Origin: Pseudomonas sp. TNT3
GTDB lineage: Bacteria > Pseudomonadota > Gammaproteobacteria > Pseudomonadales > Pseudomonadaceae
Reading direction: 5' to 3'
DNA: 64,000 nt
Assembly: GCF_010095445.2 (NCBI RefSeq)
Contig: NZ_WFGV02000030.1
Span: 1 to 64,000, forward strand
Positions 26,989 through 35,760 of this stretch are shown in pieces; within the stretch, counting starts at the first letter, position 1; the number at the start of each line of letters is the position of its first letter. The notes under the pieces are model-generated. The model searched no databases. It was not told the origin of the DNA and saw only the letters and a list, made by a program, of their open reading frames with translations. The translations under genes and the position numbers were made by a program.

Positions 26989-26996
26989 CAGGGACG
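26989..26996 (+). promoter_or_regulatory. Second RsmA/CsrA-type motif, at the tagF ribosome binding site
   Basis: CAGGGACG fits CANGGAYG and provides the GGGA Shine-Dalgarno about eight bases ahead of the tagF ATG at 27003. Two such motifs in one T6SS transcript strengthen the case for Rsm control, although short motifs do occur by chance. Confidence 0.35.
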
Positions 26997-27002
26997 CGGC
27001 CA

Positions 27003-27929
27003 ATGATTGGCTGCTTCGGCAAGGTGCCCGCGAGCCCGGACTTCGTCAGCCTGCACGGCGCATCTGACGACGTCTGCGAGTTCGATGCGTGGCTGCAAGG
27101 TGCCTTGGCGTCCCTGCAGCGTCACGAGGATTGGCGAGCGCTGTTCGACGGTTTGCCGCTGTGTTTTTTCTGCTACCGCGCACGCAGTGGCAACTGGTTG
27201 CTGGGCGGGTTGATCAGTTCCAGGGACTCCAGCCAGCGACGCTATCCGTTCTTCATTTTCCAGACGGTAAAAGCCAGCGACGCCGAGCCGTTCGTCAATC
27301 CCTTCACCCTGGGCGAACTGTTCAGCGGGCAGATCAAGCCGTTACTGCACATGGCCGCCCAAGGGGAAAGCACCTCGGTCCTGTTCGAACGCATCAAGGC
27401 CTTGCGCCCGTTGCAACTCCAGGACTTCGAATTGTTCCGGCGCGTGCACGCAAAATTCCTCGTGAACTTCAACCTTCGCGACATCGCAACCGCGCTTGAA
27501 AGCTCGTACCCGGAGTTCGTCACCAATGCCGTGCTCACTCGTTTGCAAGCCTTGAAACGACCTCTGCAACACGGCTCACCAATCGGCATGGCCCTGCCGT
27601 TGCCGGCGGAAAGAGGTTTGAAAAACCCCACGGCGGATTTGTGGGTGACCTGGCTGACGCGCATGACACCCGGAAACGCGGTGCCGCAGATCAGCCTGCT
27701 GGCCGACGACTTCATGCGCCCAAGACTCATCTGCTTTGCATCACGTACGACCAGCGACGCCTATCGCGTGCTGACCGGTATCGGTGAGCGCTCGCAAAGC
27801 TACGACGTACTGGCGTCTTTCGACGCGTTTGACGAGCACCACCCGGTACACGCTTTTCCCGAAATCGACCGCCCCCTTGATGACGTCATCGACCGTTTTG
27901 TCGATGCCCTGGATTCGAAGTCTGTATGA
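27003..27929 (+). CDS. tagF: T6SS accessory protein TagF
   Basis: The 308-aa protein starts MIGCFGKVPASPDFV, the TagF hallmark, and continues with FDAWLQGALASLQRHEDW, WLLGGLISSRDSSQRRYPFF and NPFTLGELFSG. TagF is a negative post-translational regulator of T6SS in systems with the PpkA/PppA/Fha pathway. No ppkA, pppA or fha gene is seen in this window, so its partner here is unclear. Start ATG 27003 gives the canonical N-terminus; a longer frame overlaps tssM. Its TGA overlaps the ATG of the next gene (ATGA). Confidence 0.9.
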   Translation: MIGCFGKVPASPDFVSLHGASDDVCEFDAWLQGALASLQRHEDWRALFDGLPLCFFCYRARSGNWLLGGLISSRDSSQRRYPFFIFQTVKASDAEPFVNPFTLGELFSGQIKPLLHMAAQGESTSVLFERIKALRPLQLQDFELFRRVHAKFLVNFNLRDIATALESSYPEFVTNAVLTRLQALKRPLQHGSPIGMALPLPAERGLKNPTADLWVTWLTRMTPGNAVPQISLLADDFMRPRLICFASRTTSDAYRVLTGIGERSQSYDVLASFDAFDEHHPVHAFPEIDRPLDDVIDRFVDALDSKSV

Positions 27930-30421
27930 ACAAGATCAAGTATTACTTCTTGCGTTATCAACCCTACATTCTGGGGGTCGCCTTTTTCCTCACGATCTTT
28001 GTGGTGTGGGGCATCGGCCGGGCCTTTGACTTCAGCTCGCTGAACAGCCTGCTGACGGGCATCGGTGTGTTCCTGGCGCTTTCTTCGGGCTACGTGCTGC
28101 TGATGTATCGCGGGGTGTCCCGACACCACAACCTCGAAGGCCTGCTGCGCGATGACGCCGACCAGGCTGTGCTCAACGCCAGCCCGGCGGACCGCGAGGA
28201 AGTCAGCCTGCTGCGCGAGCGTCTGCTGCAAAGCATCGAGCGTCTGCACAGCAACAAGCCGCGTGGCAGCAATCCCAAGGATGCGTTGTACGCCCTGCCC
28301 TGGTACCTGGTGATCGGCCAGCCGGCTGCTGGCAAAAGTACGATGCTCTATCAGTCGGGCCTGAACTTCCCTTATGCAGAACGCGAAGGCGCTCGCGTGG
28401 CCGGGTTGGGTGGGACACGCAATTGCGACTGGTTTTTCAGTTCCGAAGCCGTCCTGCTGGACACCGCCGGGCGCTACATGAACAACCAGGAAGAAGCCGG
28501 TAAATGGCGGGCATTCCTCCAGCTGCTGCGCCAACACCGCCAACGTCGCCCGCTCAATGGCCTGATCGTCACCGTCAGCATCCACGACATCCTGCAAGCG
28601 TCCCTTGACGATCAGGAACGCATTGCCAAACGCCTGCGAGAACGCATTCAGGAGACCCATGCGCTGCTGGAAGTGCGGCTGCCGGTGTACCTGGTGTTCA
28701 CCAAGTGCGACCTGGTACCGGGTTTTGCCCCCTTCTACCGCCAACTGGATGACGTCGCCCGTGGCGAAGTCATGGGCAAGACGTTTGCCCATAAAGGTTA
28801 TGAGCAGGCCGATTGGGGCCAGCAATTCGGCGTGGCCATGGATGAGCTGGTTGCCTATTGGCAGCAGGTGGCGAGCCAGCAATTGGTGACGCAGGACATC
28901 CAGATCACCCGTCAGGATTCAGCGGTCTATCGCTTCCCGCTGGAGCTGGCAGCCCTGAAGCCAAGGCTGCAGTTGTTTGTCGACGCCCTGTTGCGCGCCA
29001 ACCCGTATCAAAAAGCAGAACTGCTGCGCGGCTTCTATTTCACCAGTGCACTGGACGCCGACCGACCTGAACTGGGTGGGCATGCACGCCAGGTTACCGA
29101 GCGTTTCTCGCTGGAAAGTGATCTGGAGACTGTCAGCGGCGATGCGCAACCGCGTCCGCTGTTCATCAACAGCCTGTTCAGAAAAGTCATCATCCCCGAT
29201 CAGCATCTGGTGGCGCTGTACACCACCAACCACCGCGAACGTCGGCGCAAGGCCGCCTGGATTGGTGGCGCCGGCCTGGTCGCGACGTTGCTGTGCGGCC
29301 TGTTGGGCTGGTCCTATGTGAACAACCGCAACACCGTGCAGAGCATCTCCACGGAGCTGGCCCAGGCGGCGACTGCCGACGCCGCGACAACCGGGCAATA
29401 CACCGAGTGGCAAACCCTGGATCGCATGCGTTTCTGGACCGCTCATTACTACGCGCAACACCACAGTGAAGGCGTGCCGCTGCGCATGCGCCTGGGGCTG
29501 TACCAGGGTTACAAAGTCGAGCCTCTGGTGCGCAGTCAGTATTTCGATCGCCTGGAAAGCGTGATGCTCAAGCCAACGGCCGACAACCTGACCCGCTCGT
29601 TGTACCTGCTGACCACCCTCAAGGTGTATCAGCGCAACACCAATCAACTGTTGCCCGTGACCGGCATCGACAGCGTAGAGCCCAAGGCGCTGCCTGACGA
29701 CAACCGGGCGCAATCCATTGCAGCCTTCGGCAAGACCACGCTGGACACCTACGTCATGCTCTCCCGAGCCCAGCGCGAGAAGGCTGACCCGGCGTTCCTG
29801 AAGGCAAAAATCCCGGACTACTGGTACCCGGCGATCGCCCGCCAGACCGGCAAGACCATCGGTGCTTCCAACGGCACTGAAAGCGCCACTCAGGATTACG
29901 AATTTGCCAGTCGGCAGATCAATTTCTACAGCGATCAGATCCACGAAGAAGACGTGCCGCGGATTCTCGATAACGCCTTCCTGACGTCCAGCTCGCGTAA
30001 CTACATCAACAGCCTGCTGACCCAGTCGTTGCGTTCCATTGAGACCATCACGCTTGAGTCGGACACGCTGTTCGCCTTTGGCCGTGCCGATTTCCAAAGC
30101 CTGAAAACCGCGGGCCAGAGCCAGCTGAGCGCCATCGCCGGCAAGCTGTTGAGCACGCCGGACATTGGCAAGATCATCATCGCCGGCCACGCCGATCAAC
30201 TGGGGGACCCGCAAATCAACCAGCAGGTTTCCAAACAACGTGCGCAAACCATCAAGACGTACCTGGTGGGCAAAGGCGTTCCTGGTGAGTTGGTCGAAGC
30301 GGTCGGTGAAGGCAGCACCAAGCCCTTGGTCAAGTGCGATATGCAGCAATCAAGAGCCCAACTTATCGAGTGCCTGGAACCTAACCGGCGCGTGGAAATC
30401 GAAGTGCGGGCAGTCAACTGA
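27926..30421 (+). CDS. IcmF-like N-terminus fused to a C-terminal OmpA domain
   Basis: The 831-aa protein has two N-terminal transmembrane helices, a TssM-like GTPase domain with Walker A GQPAAGKS (131-138) and CDWFFSSEAVLLDTAGRY, a third transmembrane helix near 445 (AWIGGAGLVATLLCGLLGW), and a periplasmic part. The last 120 residues are an OmpA/MotB peptidoglycan-binding domain (FGRADFQSLKTAGQ; IIIAGHADQLGDPQINQQVS; ANRR-like EPNRRVEIEV). It lacks the TssM C-terminal beta domain that binds TssJ. It probably anchors the membrane complex to peptidoglycan, a job done by OmpA-tailed TssL elsewhere. It overlaps tagF by four bases. Annotation as a second TssM would be misleading. Confidence 0.85.
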   Translation: MNKIKYYFLRYQPYILGVAFFLTIFVVWGIGRAFDFSSLNSLLTGIGVFLALSSGYVLLMYRGVSRHHNLEGLLRDDADQAVLNASPADREEVSLLRERLLQSIERLHSNKPRGSNPKDALYALPWYLVIGQPAAGKSTMLYQSGLNFPYAEREGARVAGLGGTRNCDWFFSSEAVLLDTAGRYMNNQEEAGKWRAFLQLLRQHRQRRPLNGLIVTVSIHDILQASLDDQERIAKRLRERIQETHALLEVRLPVYLVFTKCDLVPGFAPFYRQLDDVARGEVMGKTFAHKGYEQADWGQQFGVAMDELVAYWQQVASQQLVTQDIQITRQDSAVYRFPLELAALKPRLQLFVDALLRANPYQKAELLRGFYFTSALDADRPELGGHARQVTERFSLESDLETVSGDAQPRPLFINSLFRKVIIPDQHLVALYTTNHRERRRKAAWIGGAGLVATLLCGLLGWSYVNNRNTVQSISTELAQAATADAATTGQYTEWQTLDRMRFWTAHYYAQHHSEGVPLRMRLGLYQGYKVEPLVRSQYFDRLESVMLKPTADNLTRSLYLLTTLKVYQRNTNQLLPVTGIDSVEPKALPDDNRAQSIAAFGKTTLDTYVMLSRAQREKADPAFLKAKIPDYWYPAIARQTGKTIGASNGTESATQDYEFASRQINFYSDQIHEEDVPRILDNAFLTSSSRNYINSLLTQSLRSIETITLESDTLFAFGRADFQSLKTAGQSQLSAIAGKLLSTPDIGKIIIAGHADQLGDPQINQQVSKQRAQTIKTYLVGKGVPGELVEAVGEGSTKPLVKCDMQQSRAQLIECLEPNRRVEIEVRAVN

Positions 30422-30584
30422 CACTGCCCCGCTTGCTGAAGAAAAACCGCTGCCCGGGCTGTCTCGATCTGAGGCCCGGTCAACGGCAAGACACCTCTCT
30501 TGATTGTTTTCAAAGAGGTTAAAACGAAGGGTTGTGCACTGCTCGCAGGCACACCGTTTAAATGTAGGTAAGGAGAAATTAGAA

Positions 30585-31103
30585 ATGGCATTTGACGCAT
30601 ACATCCAGATCGACGGCATTCCTGGCGAAGTACTGGACGACAAGCACAAGGACTGGATCGAAGTGCTGGGCTACGAGTTCGGCGCCACCCAGGCCACCTC
30701 TGCGACAGCAAGTTCTTCGGGCGGTGCTTCTTCGGAACGCGTTGTCCTGAGCAACTTCACCATCCGCAAAGCGGCCGACAAAGCGACTGCCAAGCTGTTC
30801 GAAGCATGCTGCAAAGGCACTCACATCGCCAAGATCCAGCTGAACGTGAACCGCGCCGGTGGCGACAAGGTCACCTACCTGACCTACAACCTGGAAGAAG
30901 TGGTCGTAGCTTCGGTCAACACCGTTGCCGGCGGTAGCCAGGGCGGTAAGGACGAAGCGGAAAGCGATCTGCCGATTGAAGAAATCAGCTTCAACTTCGC
31001 GCGCATCAAAACCACCTACACCCAACAGAGCCGTGCCGATGGCCAGGGCGGCGGCAACGTCACCGGTGGCTGGGATCGCACAGCCAATAAGGTTTTCGCT
31101 TAA
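30585..31103 (+). CDS. hcp: T6SS tube protein Hcp (TssD)
   Basis: The 172-aa protein has the Hcp signatures MAFDAYIQIDGIPGEVLDD, EVLGYEFGATQ, VLSNFTIRKAADKATAKLFE and a C-terminal FNFARIKTTYTQQS followed by GGWDRTANKVFA. Hcp hexamers stack into the expelled tube and chaperone small effectors. Start ATG 30585 lies nine bases after AAGGAG. It sits 163 bases after the IcmF-OmpA gene with its own leader, and a strong GC hairpin follows, so hcp probably has a separate, abundant transcript. Confidence 0.95.
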   Translation: MAFDAYIQIDGIPGEVLDDKHKDWIEVLGYEFGATQATSATASSSGGASSERVVLSNFTIRKAADKATAKLFEACCKGTHIAKIQLNVNRAGGDKVTYLTYNLEEVVVASVNTVAGGSQGGKDEAESDLPIEEISFNFARIKTTYTQQSRADGQGGGNVTGGWDRTANKVFA

Positions 31104-31116
31104 GTCTGCAGTAATG

Positions 31117-31145
31117 GCGGGCCGCGCACGCGGCCCGCGTTTAGC
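31117..31145 (+). terminator. GC-rich hairpin after hcp
   Basis: A perfect nine-base stem GCGGGCCGC / GCGGCCCGC with loop GCAC lies 13 bases past the hcp stop and is followed by GTTTAG. The T-tract is short, so it may attenuate or stabilise the hcp mRNA and let some reading through into tssA. Confidence 0.55.
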
Positions 31146-31196
31146 ACCGTGCCTGTTTCTGGGCGCGGTGTTCTTTTATTTTGATCAGAGTTCCCT

Positions 31197-32294
31197 ATGT
31201 CTGAATTTCTCAACGACCTTTCGCTGGCCGAACTGACAGCGCCCATCAATGAGGGGAGCGGTGAAGACCTGAGCTTTTCCACCTTGTTCGATCAGGTGAA
31301 AGAAGCGCGTCGAGCAGACCCCGACTACCTCACCCAGGGCGATTGGCAAACCGACCTCAAATCTTCGGATTGGGATCTGACCATCTCCCTGGCTGCACAA
31401 GGCCTGGCTCGACAGAGCAAAGACCTGATGCTCGTGGCCTGGCTCAGCGAGGGCCTGGCGCACAAATACCACTTCGTGGGTATCACCTTCGGCCTGACCC
31501 TGGCCGAACGCATTCTTGAAGCCTTCTGGGCGGACTTGTACCCGTCCCTTGAAGACGGTGTCGATGAACGCGCCGCTCGCCTGGCGTGGATGAAAACGTC
31601 CCTGGCCGACGTCGTCGGCGGATTGCCCATCACCCAGGGCCAGCTGTTCGGCTTGCTTCGTTATGACGAATCCAGGCATGTCGAGAACCTGGCACTGCAA
31701 AACCCCCAGGCCATGCGTGCCGCCATTGATGAAGGCAAAATCAACGCCGAAGTCTTCCAGCGCTCGGTGGTGCTCACCGATTCGGATCATCTGCGCCTGA
31801 AGGCCGGCGAGATTGGCGCCAGCCTGAAGGCTTGCCAACAGTTGCAGATCACCGCTGATCGACTGTTCGGTGCCGACGCGCCGAGCTTTGCTTCGCTGTC
31901 TGACGTTCTGTCCCGCGCAGGCCAACTGGCCGAGAAGCTGCTCAAGGACCGGGGGATCGAACTGCATCCCGCCCCAGTCGCTCCCGCTCAGGCCCTCGCG
32001 CAAAGCGCTGCCGACCAACCTGCAGGTGTTGCAATGACCCAGATTCAACACGACGTCTCGACCGCCCCGCTACGCACCACCCCGCTGACCCGTGACGAAG
32101 CGTTCACCCAGCTCGCGGGCATTGCCCAGTTCTTCAAACAAACCGAACCGCAGAGCCCTGTCCCCTACCTGATCGAACGCGCGATCAAATGGGGCAACAT
32201 GCCGCTGGAAGGTTGGTTGAATGACGTGATCAAGGACAGCAACGTGGTGGACAGCATTCGCGACGTACTCGGCACCAAAGAATCGAAAGGCTGA
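31197..32294 (+). CDS. tssA: T6SS assembly protein TssA
   Basis: The 365-aa protein has an ImpA-type N-terminal domain (SGEDLSFSTLFDQVKEARRA; DLMLVAWLSEGLAHKYHFVG; RILEAFWADLYPSLEDG), a helical middle and a C-terminal segment with FFKQTEPQSPVPYLIERAIKW, a motif shared with several TssA classes. TssA primes and coordinates tube and sheath growth at the baseplate. Start ATG 31197 is 93 bases after hcp. It closes the structural operon; a tandem REP array begins 46 bases after its stop. Confidence 0.93.
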   Translation: MSEFLNDLSLAELTAPINEGSGEDLSFSTLFDQVKEARRADPDYLTQGDWQTDLKSSDWDLTISLAAQGLARQSKDLMLVAWLSEGLAHKYHFVGITFGLTLAERILEAFWADLYPSLEDGVDERAARLAWMKTSLADVVGGLPITQGQLFGLLRYDESRHVENLALQNPQAMRAAIDEGKINAEVFQRSVVLTDSDHLRLKAGEIGASLKACQQLQITADRLFGADAPSFASLSDVLSRAGQLAEKLLKDRGIELHPAPVAPAQALAQSAADQPAGVAMTQIQHDVSTAPLRTTPLTRDEAFTQLAGIAQFFKQTEPQSPVPYLIERAIKWGNMPLEGWLNDVIKDSNVVDSIRDVLGTKESKG

Positions 32295-32340
32295 GTCACC
32301 GCCACTGCATCCATCGCCGGCCCCCTCAGGGAGTGAGCCG

Positions 32341-32640
32341 GTGGGAGCCGAGCTTGCTCGCGATAGCGTCCGTCCAGCTACTACCTCCACCGCCTGACAC
32401 ATCGCCATCGCGGGCAAGCCCGGCTCCCACAGTTGATCGGTGGTGAACACAGTTGCCAGGTTCGCTGAAGATCCCTGTGGGAGCGGGCTTGCCCGCGATA
32501 GCGTCCGTCCAGCCACTACCTCCACCGCCTGACACATCGCCATCGCGGGCAAGCCCGGCTCCCACAGTTGATCGGTGGTGAACACAGTCGCCAGGTTCGC
32601 TAGAGATCCCCGTGGGAGCCGAGCTTGCTCGCGATAGCGT
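32341..32640. repeat. Tandem array of about 2.2 copies of a 135-bp unit carrying REP elements
   Basis: GTGGGAGC-type REP cores recur at 32341, 32477 and 32612, and each of the first two is paired with an inverted REP (ATCGCGGGCAAGCCC then GCTCCCAC) about 65 bases on. The sequence between, including ACCTCCACCGCCTGACAC and GTTGATCGGTGGTG, is nearly identical in both units. So two REPINs plus a lone REP arose by tandem duplication of 135-136 bases. Confidence 0.85.
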
Positions 32641-32752
32641 CCGTTTAGTCACCCACTCCATTACCTGACACCCCTCCCGCAATCCCCCGCTGATCCCCCC
32701 ATACAAACCATCCGACCAGAAACTCACTCGAGGGACTTGTGCTTCCAGTATT

Positions 32753-32764
32753 ATGGTATACCAT
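32753..32764. promoter_or_regulatory. Palindromic operator ATGGTATACCAT (site 1)
   Basis: This perfect 12-base palindrome, preceded by TATT, lies 39 bases before the DUF1185 gene. TGGTATACCA matches the general TNGTNNNACNA form of FadR-type GntR operators. The same sequence recurs ahead of other transcription units in this cluster. Confidence 0.7.
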
Positions 32765-32802
32765 CAGACGCACAGACACTCTTACACCACACGGAGCAGC
32801 TC

Positions 32803-33393
32803 ATGAGTTTCGAAATCCGCAAGATCGTCAGCTACGTCGAAGAAACCTTCATTGAAGGCGGCAAGACCACCGATAAGCCCGTGACCATGGTCGGCCTGGC
32901 CGTTGTCATGAAAAACCCTTGGGTGGGCAATGGTTTTGTCGAAGACCTCAAACCGCAGATCCGCGAGAACTGCTCGGACCTCGGCGCCCTGATGGTTGAA
33001 CGCCTGGTCGGCATCATTGGCGGCGCGGACAAAATCGAAGCGTATGGCAAGGCCGCAGTGGTCGGCGCTGACGGCGAGATCGAACACGCCTCCGCCGTCA
33101 TCCATACCCTGCGCTTCGGTAACCACTACCGCGAAGCCGTGAAAGCCAAGAGCTACCTCAGCTTCACCAACAAGCGTGGCGGTCCGGGCACGTCCATTCA
33201 AATCCCGATGATGCACAAGGACGACGAAGGTCTGCGTTCGCACTACATCACCCTGGAAATGAAGATCGAAGATGCACCGCGCGCCGACGAAATCGTCGTG
33301 GTCCTGGGTTGCGCCGATGGTGGCCGCCTGCATCCGCGCATTGGTAACCGTTACATCGATCTGGAAGAACTGGCCGCTGAAAACGCCCAGTAA
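32803..33393 (+). CDS. DUF1185 (amino acid synthesis) family protein
   Basis: The 196-aa protein (MSFEIRKIVSYVEETFIEGG...) belongs to the DUF1185 family, whose name is historical and whose reaction is not established. Notable pieces are NPWVGNGFVEDLKPQIREN, ADKIEAYGKAAVVGADGEIE and KRGGPGTSIQIPMMHKDDE; the conserved charged residues suggest an enzyme or ligand-binding role. It is cytoplasmic. Start ATG 32803 has a GGAG site ten bases upstream, and a palindromic operator lies before it. It is first in an operon with an alpha/beta hydrolase, an aldehyde dehydrogenase and a flavin reductase, so it likely works on the same small molecule. Confidence 0.8.
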   Translation: MSFEIRKIVSYVEETFIEGGKTTDKPVTMVGLAVVMKNPWVGNGFVEDLKPQIRENCSDLGALMVERLVGIIGGADKIEAYGKAAVVGADGEIEHASAVIHTLRFGNHYREAVKAKSYLSFTNKRGGPGTSIQIPMMHKDDEGLRSHYITLEMKIEDAPRADEIVVVLGCADGGRLHPRIGNRYIDLEELAAENAQ

Positions 33394-33436
33394 TCAAGAT
33401 CGGTAAAAACAACAAAAAGGCATGCAGGAGCGCTCC

Positions 33437-34270
33437 ATGATTCGGCTCACCGCTGAACGCACCCCGGCTGGCACCAGTTACCTGGCGACCGGCCAAGGCC
33501 AGCCCGTGGTCTTGATCCACGGCGTGGGCCTGAATAAAGAAATGTGGGGCGGCCAGGTCGTTGGCCTCGCCACGAAATACCGTGTGATTGCCTACGACAT
33601 GCTCGGCCATGGTGCCAGCCCGCGTCCGGAAAGCGGCACGCCTTTGCTCGGTTACGCCGATCAACTGCTGGAGCTGCTTGATCACCTGCAATTGCCCCAG
33701 GCGACGGTGATCGGTTTCTCCATGGGCGGACTGGTGGCGCGGGCGTTTGCCCTGCACTACCCGGATCGACTGCAAGGTCTGGTGGTGCTCAACAGCGTGT
33801 TCAATCGAAGCCCAGAACAGCGCGCCGGCGTCATTGCGCGCACCGCTCAAGCAGCTGAGCACGGCCCGGATGCCAACGCCGAAGCCGCCCTGTCACGCTG
33901 GTTCAGTCGTGAGTATCAGGCGGCCAATCCGGCGCAGATCGCGGCCTTGCGCCAAACCCTGGCGGACAACGATCCGCAGGGTTACCTGACCACCTATGAG
34001 CTGTTTGCCACCCAGGACATGTACCGCGCCGACGACCTGAGCAACATCCAGGTGCCGACGCTGATCGCCACCGGTGAGCTGGACCCCGGCTCGACGCCGG
34101 AAATGGCCCGGCAACTGGCTGAGCGAATTCCCGGCGCGACGGTTGCCGTACTCGCTGAACAGCGGCATATGATGCCCGTAGAATCGCCGCGCCTGGTCAA
34201 CCAGCTGTTGCTGGAGTTTCTCGACACGGCGCACTCCCGACAAAATCAAATAAAGGGGATCGTTGCATGA
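33437..34270 (+). CDS. Alpha/beta hydrolase (RutD/NicD-like context)
   Basis: The 277-aa protein has the fold's landmarks: oxyanion-hole VLIHGVGLNKEMWGG, nucleophile elbow GFSMGG with S95, acid D216 in GELDPGS and H244 in EQRHMMPVE. In nicotinate and uracil pathways related enzymes (NicD, RutD) hydrolyse N-formyl or carbamate intermediates, and a similar amide hydrolysis is plausible here (inference from context). I chose ATG 33437, six bases after AGGAG, over ATG 33422. Its TGA overlaps the next ATG (ATGA), so it is coupled to the aldehyde dehydrogenase. Confidence 0.85.
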   Translation: MIRLTAERTPAGTSYLATGQGQPVVLIHGVGLNKEMWGGQVVGLATKYRVIAYDMLGHGASPRPESGTPLLGYADQLLELLDHLQLPQATVIGFSMGGLVARAFALHYPDRLQGLVVLNSVFNRSPEQRAGVIARTAQAAEHGPDANAEAALSRWFSREYQAANPAQIAALRQTLADNDPQGYLTTYELFATQDMYRADDLSNIQVPTLIATGELDPGSTPEMARQLAERIPGATVAVLAEQRHMMPVESPRLVNQLLLEFLDTAHSRQNQIKGIVA

Positions 34271-35748
34271 CACTCGCACGCTTCCAGATGTGCATCGGCG
34301 GTGAATGGGTCGATGCCCTGTCCGGCAAGACTTTCGAAAGCCTGAACCCGGCGCTGGCCCAACCCTGGGCTGAACTGCCCGATGCCGACGAAGCCGATGT
34401 CGAGCGCGCCGTACAGGCTGCGCAGACCGCCTTCGACAGCCCGGCCTGGCGTGGTTTGACCGCCACCGCTCGCGGCAAATTGTTGCGTCGCCTGGGCGAT
34501 CTGATCGCCGAGAACAAGGAACAACTGGCGCAGCTGGAAAGCCGCGACAACGGCAAGCTGATCCGCGAAACCCGCGGCCAGGTCAGCTACCTGCCAGAGT
34601 TCTTCCACTACACCGCCGGCCTTGCGGACAAGCTCGAAGGCGGCACCCTGCCTCTCGACAAGCCGGACCTGTTTGCCTACACCGTGCACGAAGCCATGGG
34701 CGTGGTTGCTGCGATCATTCCGTGGAACAGCCCGCTGTACCTGACCGCGATCAAACTGGCCCCGGCCCTGGCCGCTGGCAATACCATTGTGATCAAGCCT
34801 TCGGAGCATGCCTCGGCGACGATTCTCGAGCTGGCACGCCTGGCGCTCGAAGCCGGCATTCCACCGGGTGTGGTCAACGTCGTCACCGGCTACGGGCCAA
34901 GCACCGGAGCCGCACTCACCCGCCATCCGCTGGTGCGCAAGATTGCCTTCACCGGCGGCGCCGCCACGGCACGGCATGTGGTGCGCAGCAGCGCCGAGAA
35001 TTTTGCCAAGCTGTCCCTGGAACTGGGTGGCAAATCACCCAACATCATCTTTGCCGACGCCGACCTCGACAGCGCGATCAACGGCGCCATCGCGGGGATT
35101 TACGCCGCGTCCGGCCAGAGCTGCGTTTCGGGCTCACGCCTGCTGGTCCAGGATGAAATCTACGACGAGTTCGTCGAGCGCCTGGTCGAACGGGCCAAGC
35201 GCATCCGCATCGGTAACCCGCAGGAAGATTCCAGCGAAATGGGTCCGATGGCCACCGCCCAGCAACTGGCCGTGGTGGAAGGTCTGGTGGCTGATGCCAT
35301 CGCCGAAGGTGCGCGCCTGCGTACAGGCGGCAAGCGTCCGCAGAATCTGGGCGACGGCTGGTTCTACGAACCGACGTTGTTCGAATGCGACACCAACTCC
35401 ATGAAGATCATGCAGGAAGAAGTCTTCGGCCCGGTGGCGTCGGTCATCCGGTTCAAGGACGAAGCCGAAGCCCTGGCAATCGCCAACGACTCGCAATTCG
35501 GCCTCGCCGCCGGCATCTGGACCCGCGACCTGGGCCGTGCCCATCGCCTGGCCCGGGATGTGCGTTCGGGGATCATCTGGGTCAACACATACCGCGCGGT
35601 CTCGGCCATGGCGCCGATCGGCGGCTTCAAGAACAGCGGCTATGGACGCGAGAGCGGCATCGACTCGGTGCTGGCCTACACCGAACTGAAAACGGTGTGG
35701 ATCAACCTCTCCCAGGCACCGATGCCTGACCCCTTCGTGATGCGCTAG
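34267..35748 (+). CDS. NAD(P)-dependent aldehyde dehydrogenase
   Basis: At 493 aa it is a complete member of the ALDH superfamily. The Rossmann region has IPWNSPLYLTAIKLAPALAA, the general base E252 lies in LELGGKSPN, and the nucleophile C286 in SGQSCVSGSR. The C-terminus has QEEVFGPVASVIRF and GFKNSGYGRESG. It oxidises an aldehyde to its acid. By analogy with PyrB of the pyridine pathway, its substrate could be the unsaturated N-formyl aldehyde made by ring opening (inference). The ATG overlaps the hydrolase stop, and the flavin reductase begins 12 bases after it. Confidence 0.9.
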   Translation: MTLARFQMCIGGEWVDALSGKTFESLNPALAQPWAELPDADEADVERAVQAAQTAFDSPAWRGLTATARGKLLRRLGDLIAENKEQLAQLESRDNGKLIRETRGQVSYLPEFFHYTAGLADKLEGGTLPLDKPDLFAYTVHEAMGVVAAIIPWNSPLYLTAIKLAPALAAGNTIVIKPSEHASATILELARLALEAGIPPGVVNVVTGYGPSTGAALTRHPLVRKIAFTGGAATARHVVRSSAENFAKLSLELGGKSPNIIFADADLDSAINGAIAGIYAASGQSCVSGSRLLVQDEIYDEFVERLVERAKRIRIGNPQEDSSEMGPMATAQQLAVVEGLVADAIAEGARLRTGGKRPQNLGDGWFYEPTLFECDTNSMKIMQEEVFGPVASVIRFKDEAEALAIANDSQFGLAAGIWTRDLGRAHRLARDVRSGIIWVNTYRAVSAMAPIGGFKNSGYGRESGIDSVLAYTELKTVWINLSQAPMPDPFVMR

Positions 35749-35760
35749 GAGACCACTGAC

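Noticed and set aside
32070..32727. Frames across the tandem REP array after tssA
   Set aside because: They are made of REP sequence and share the repeat period.
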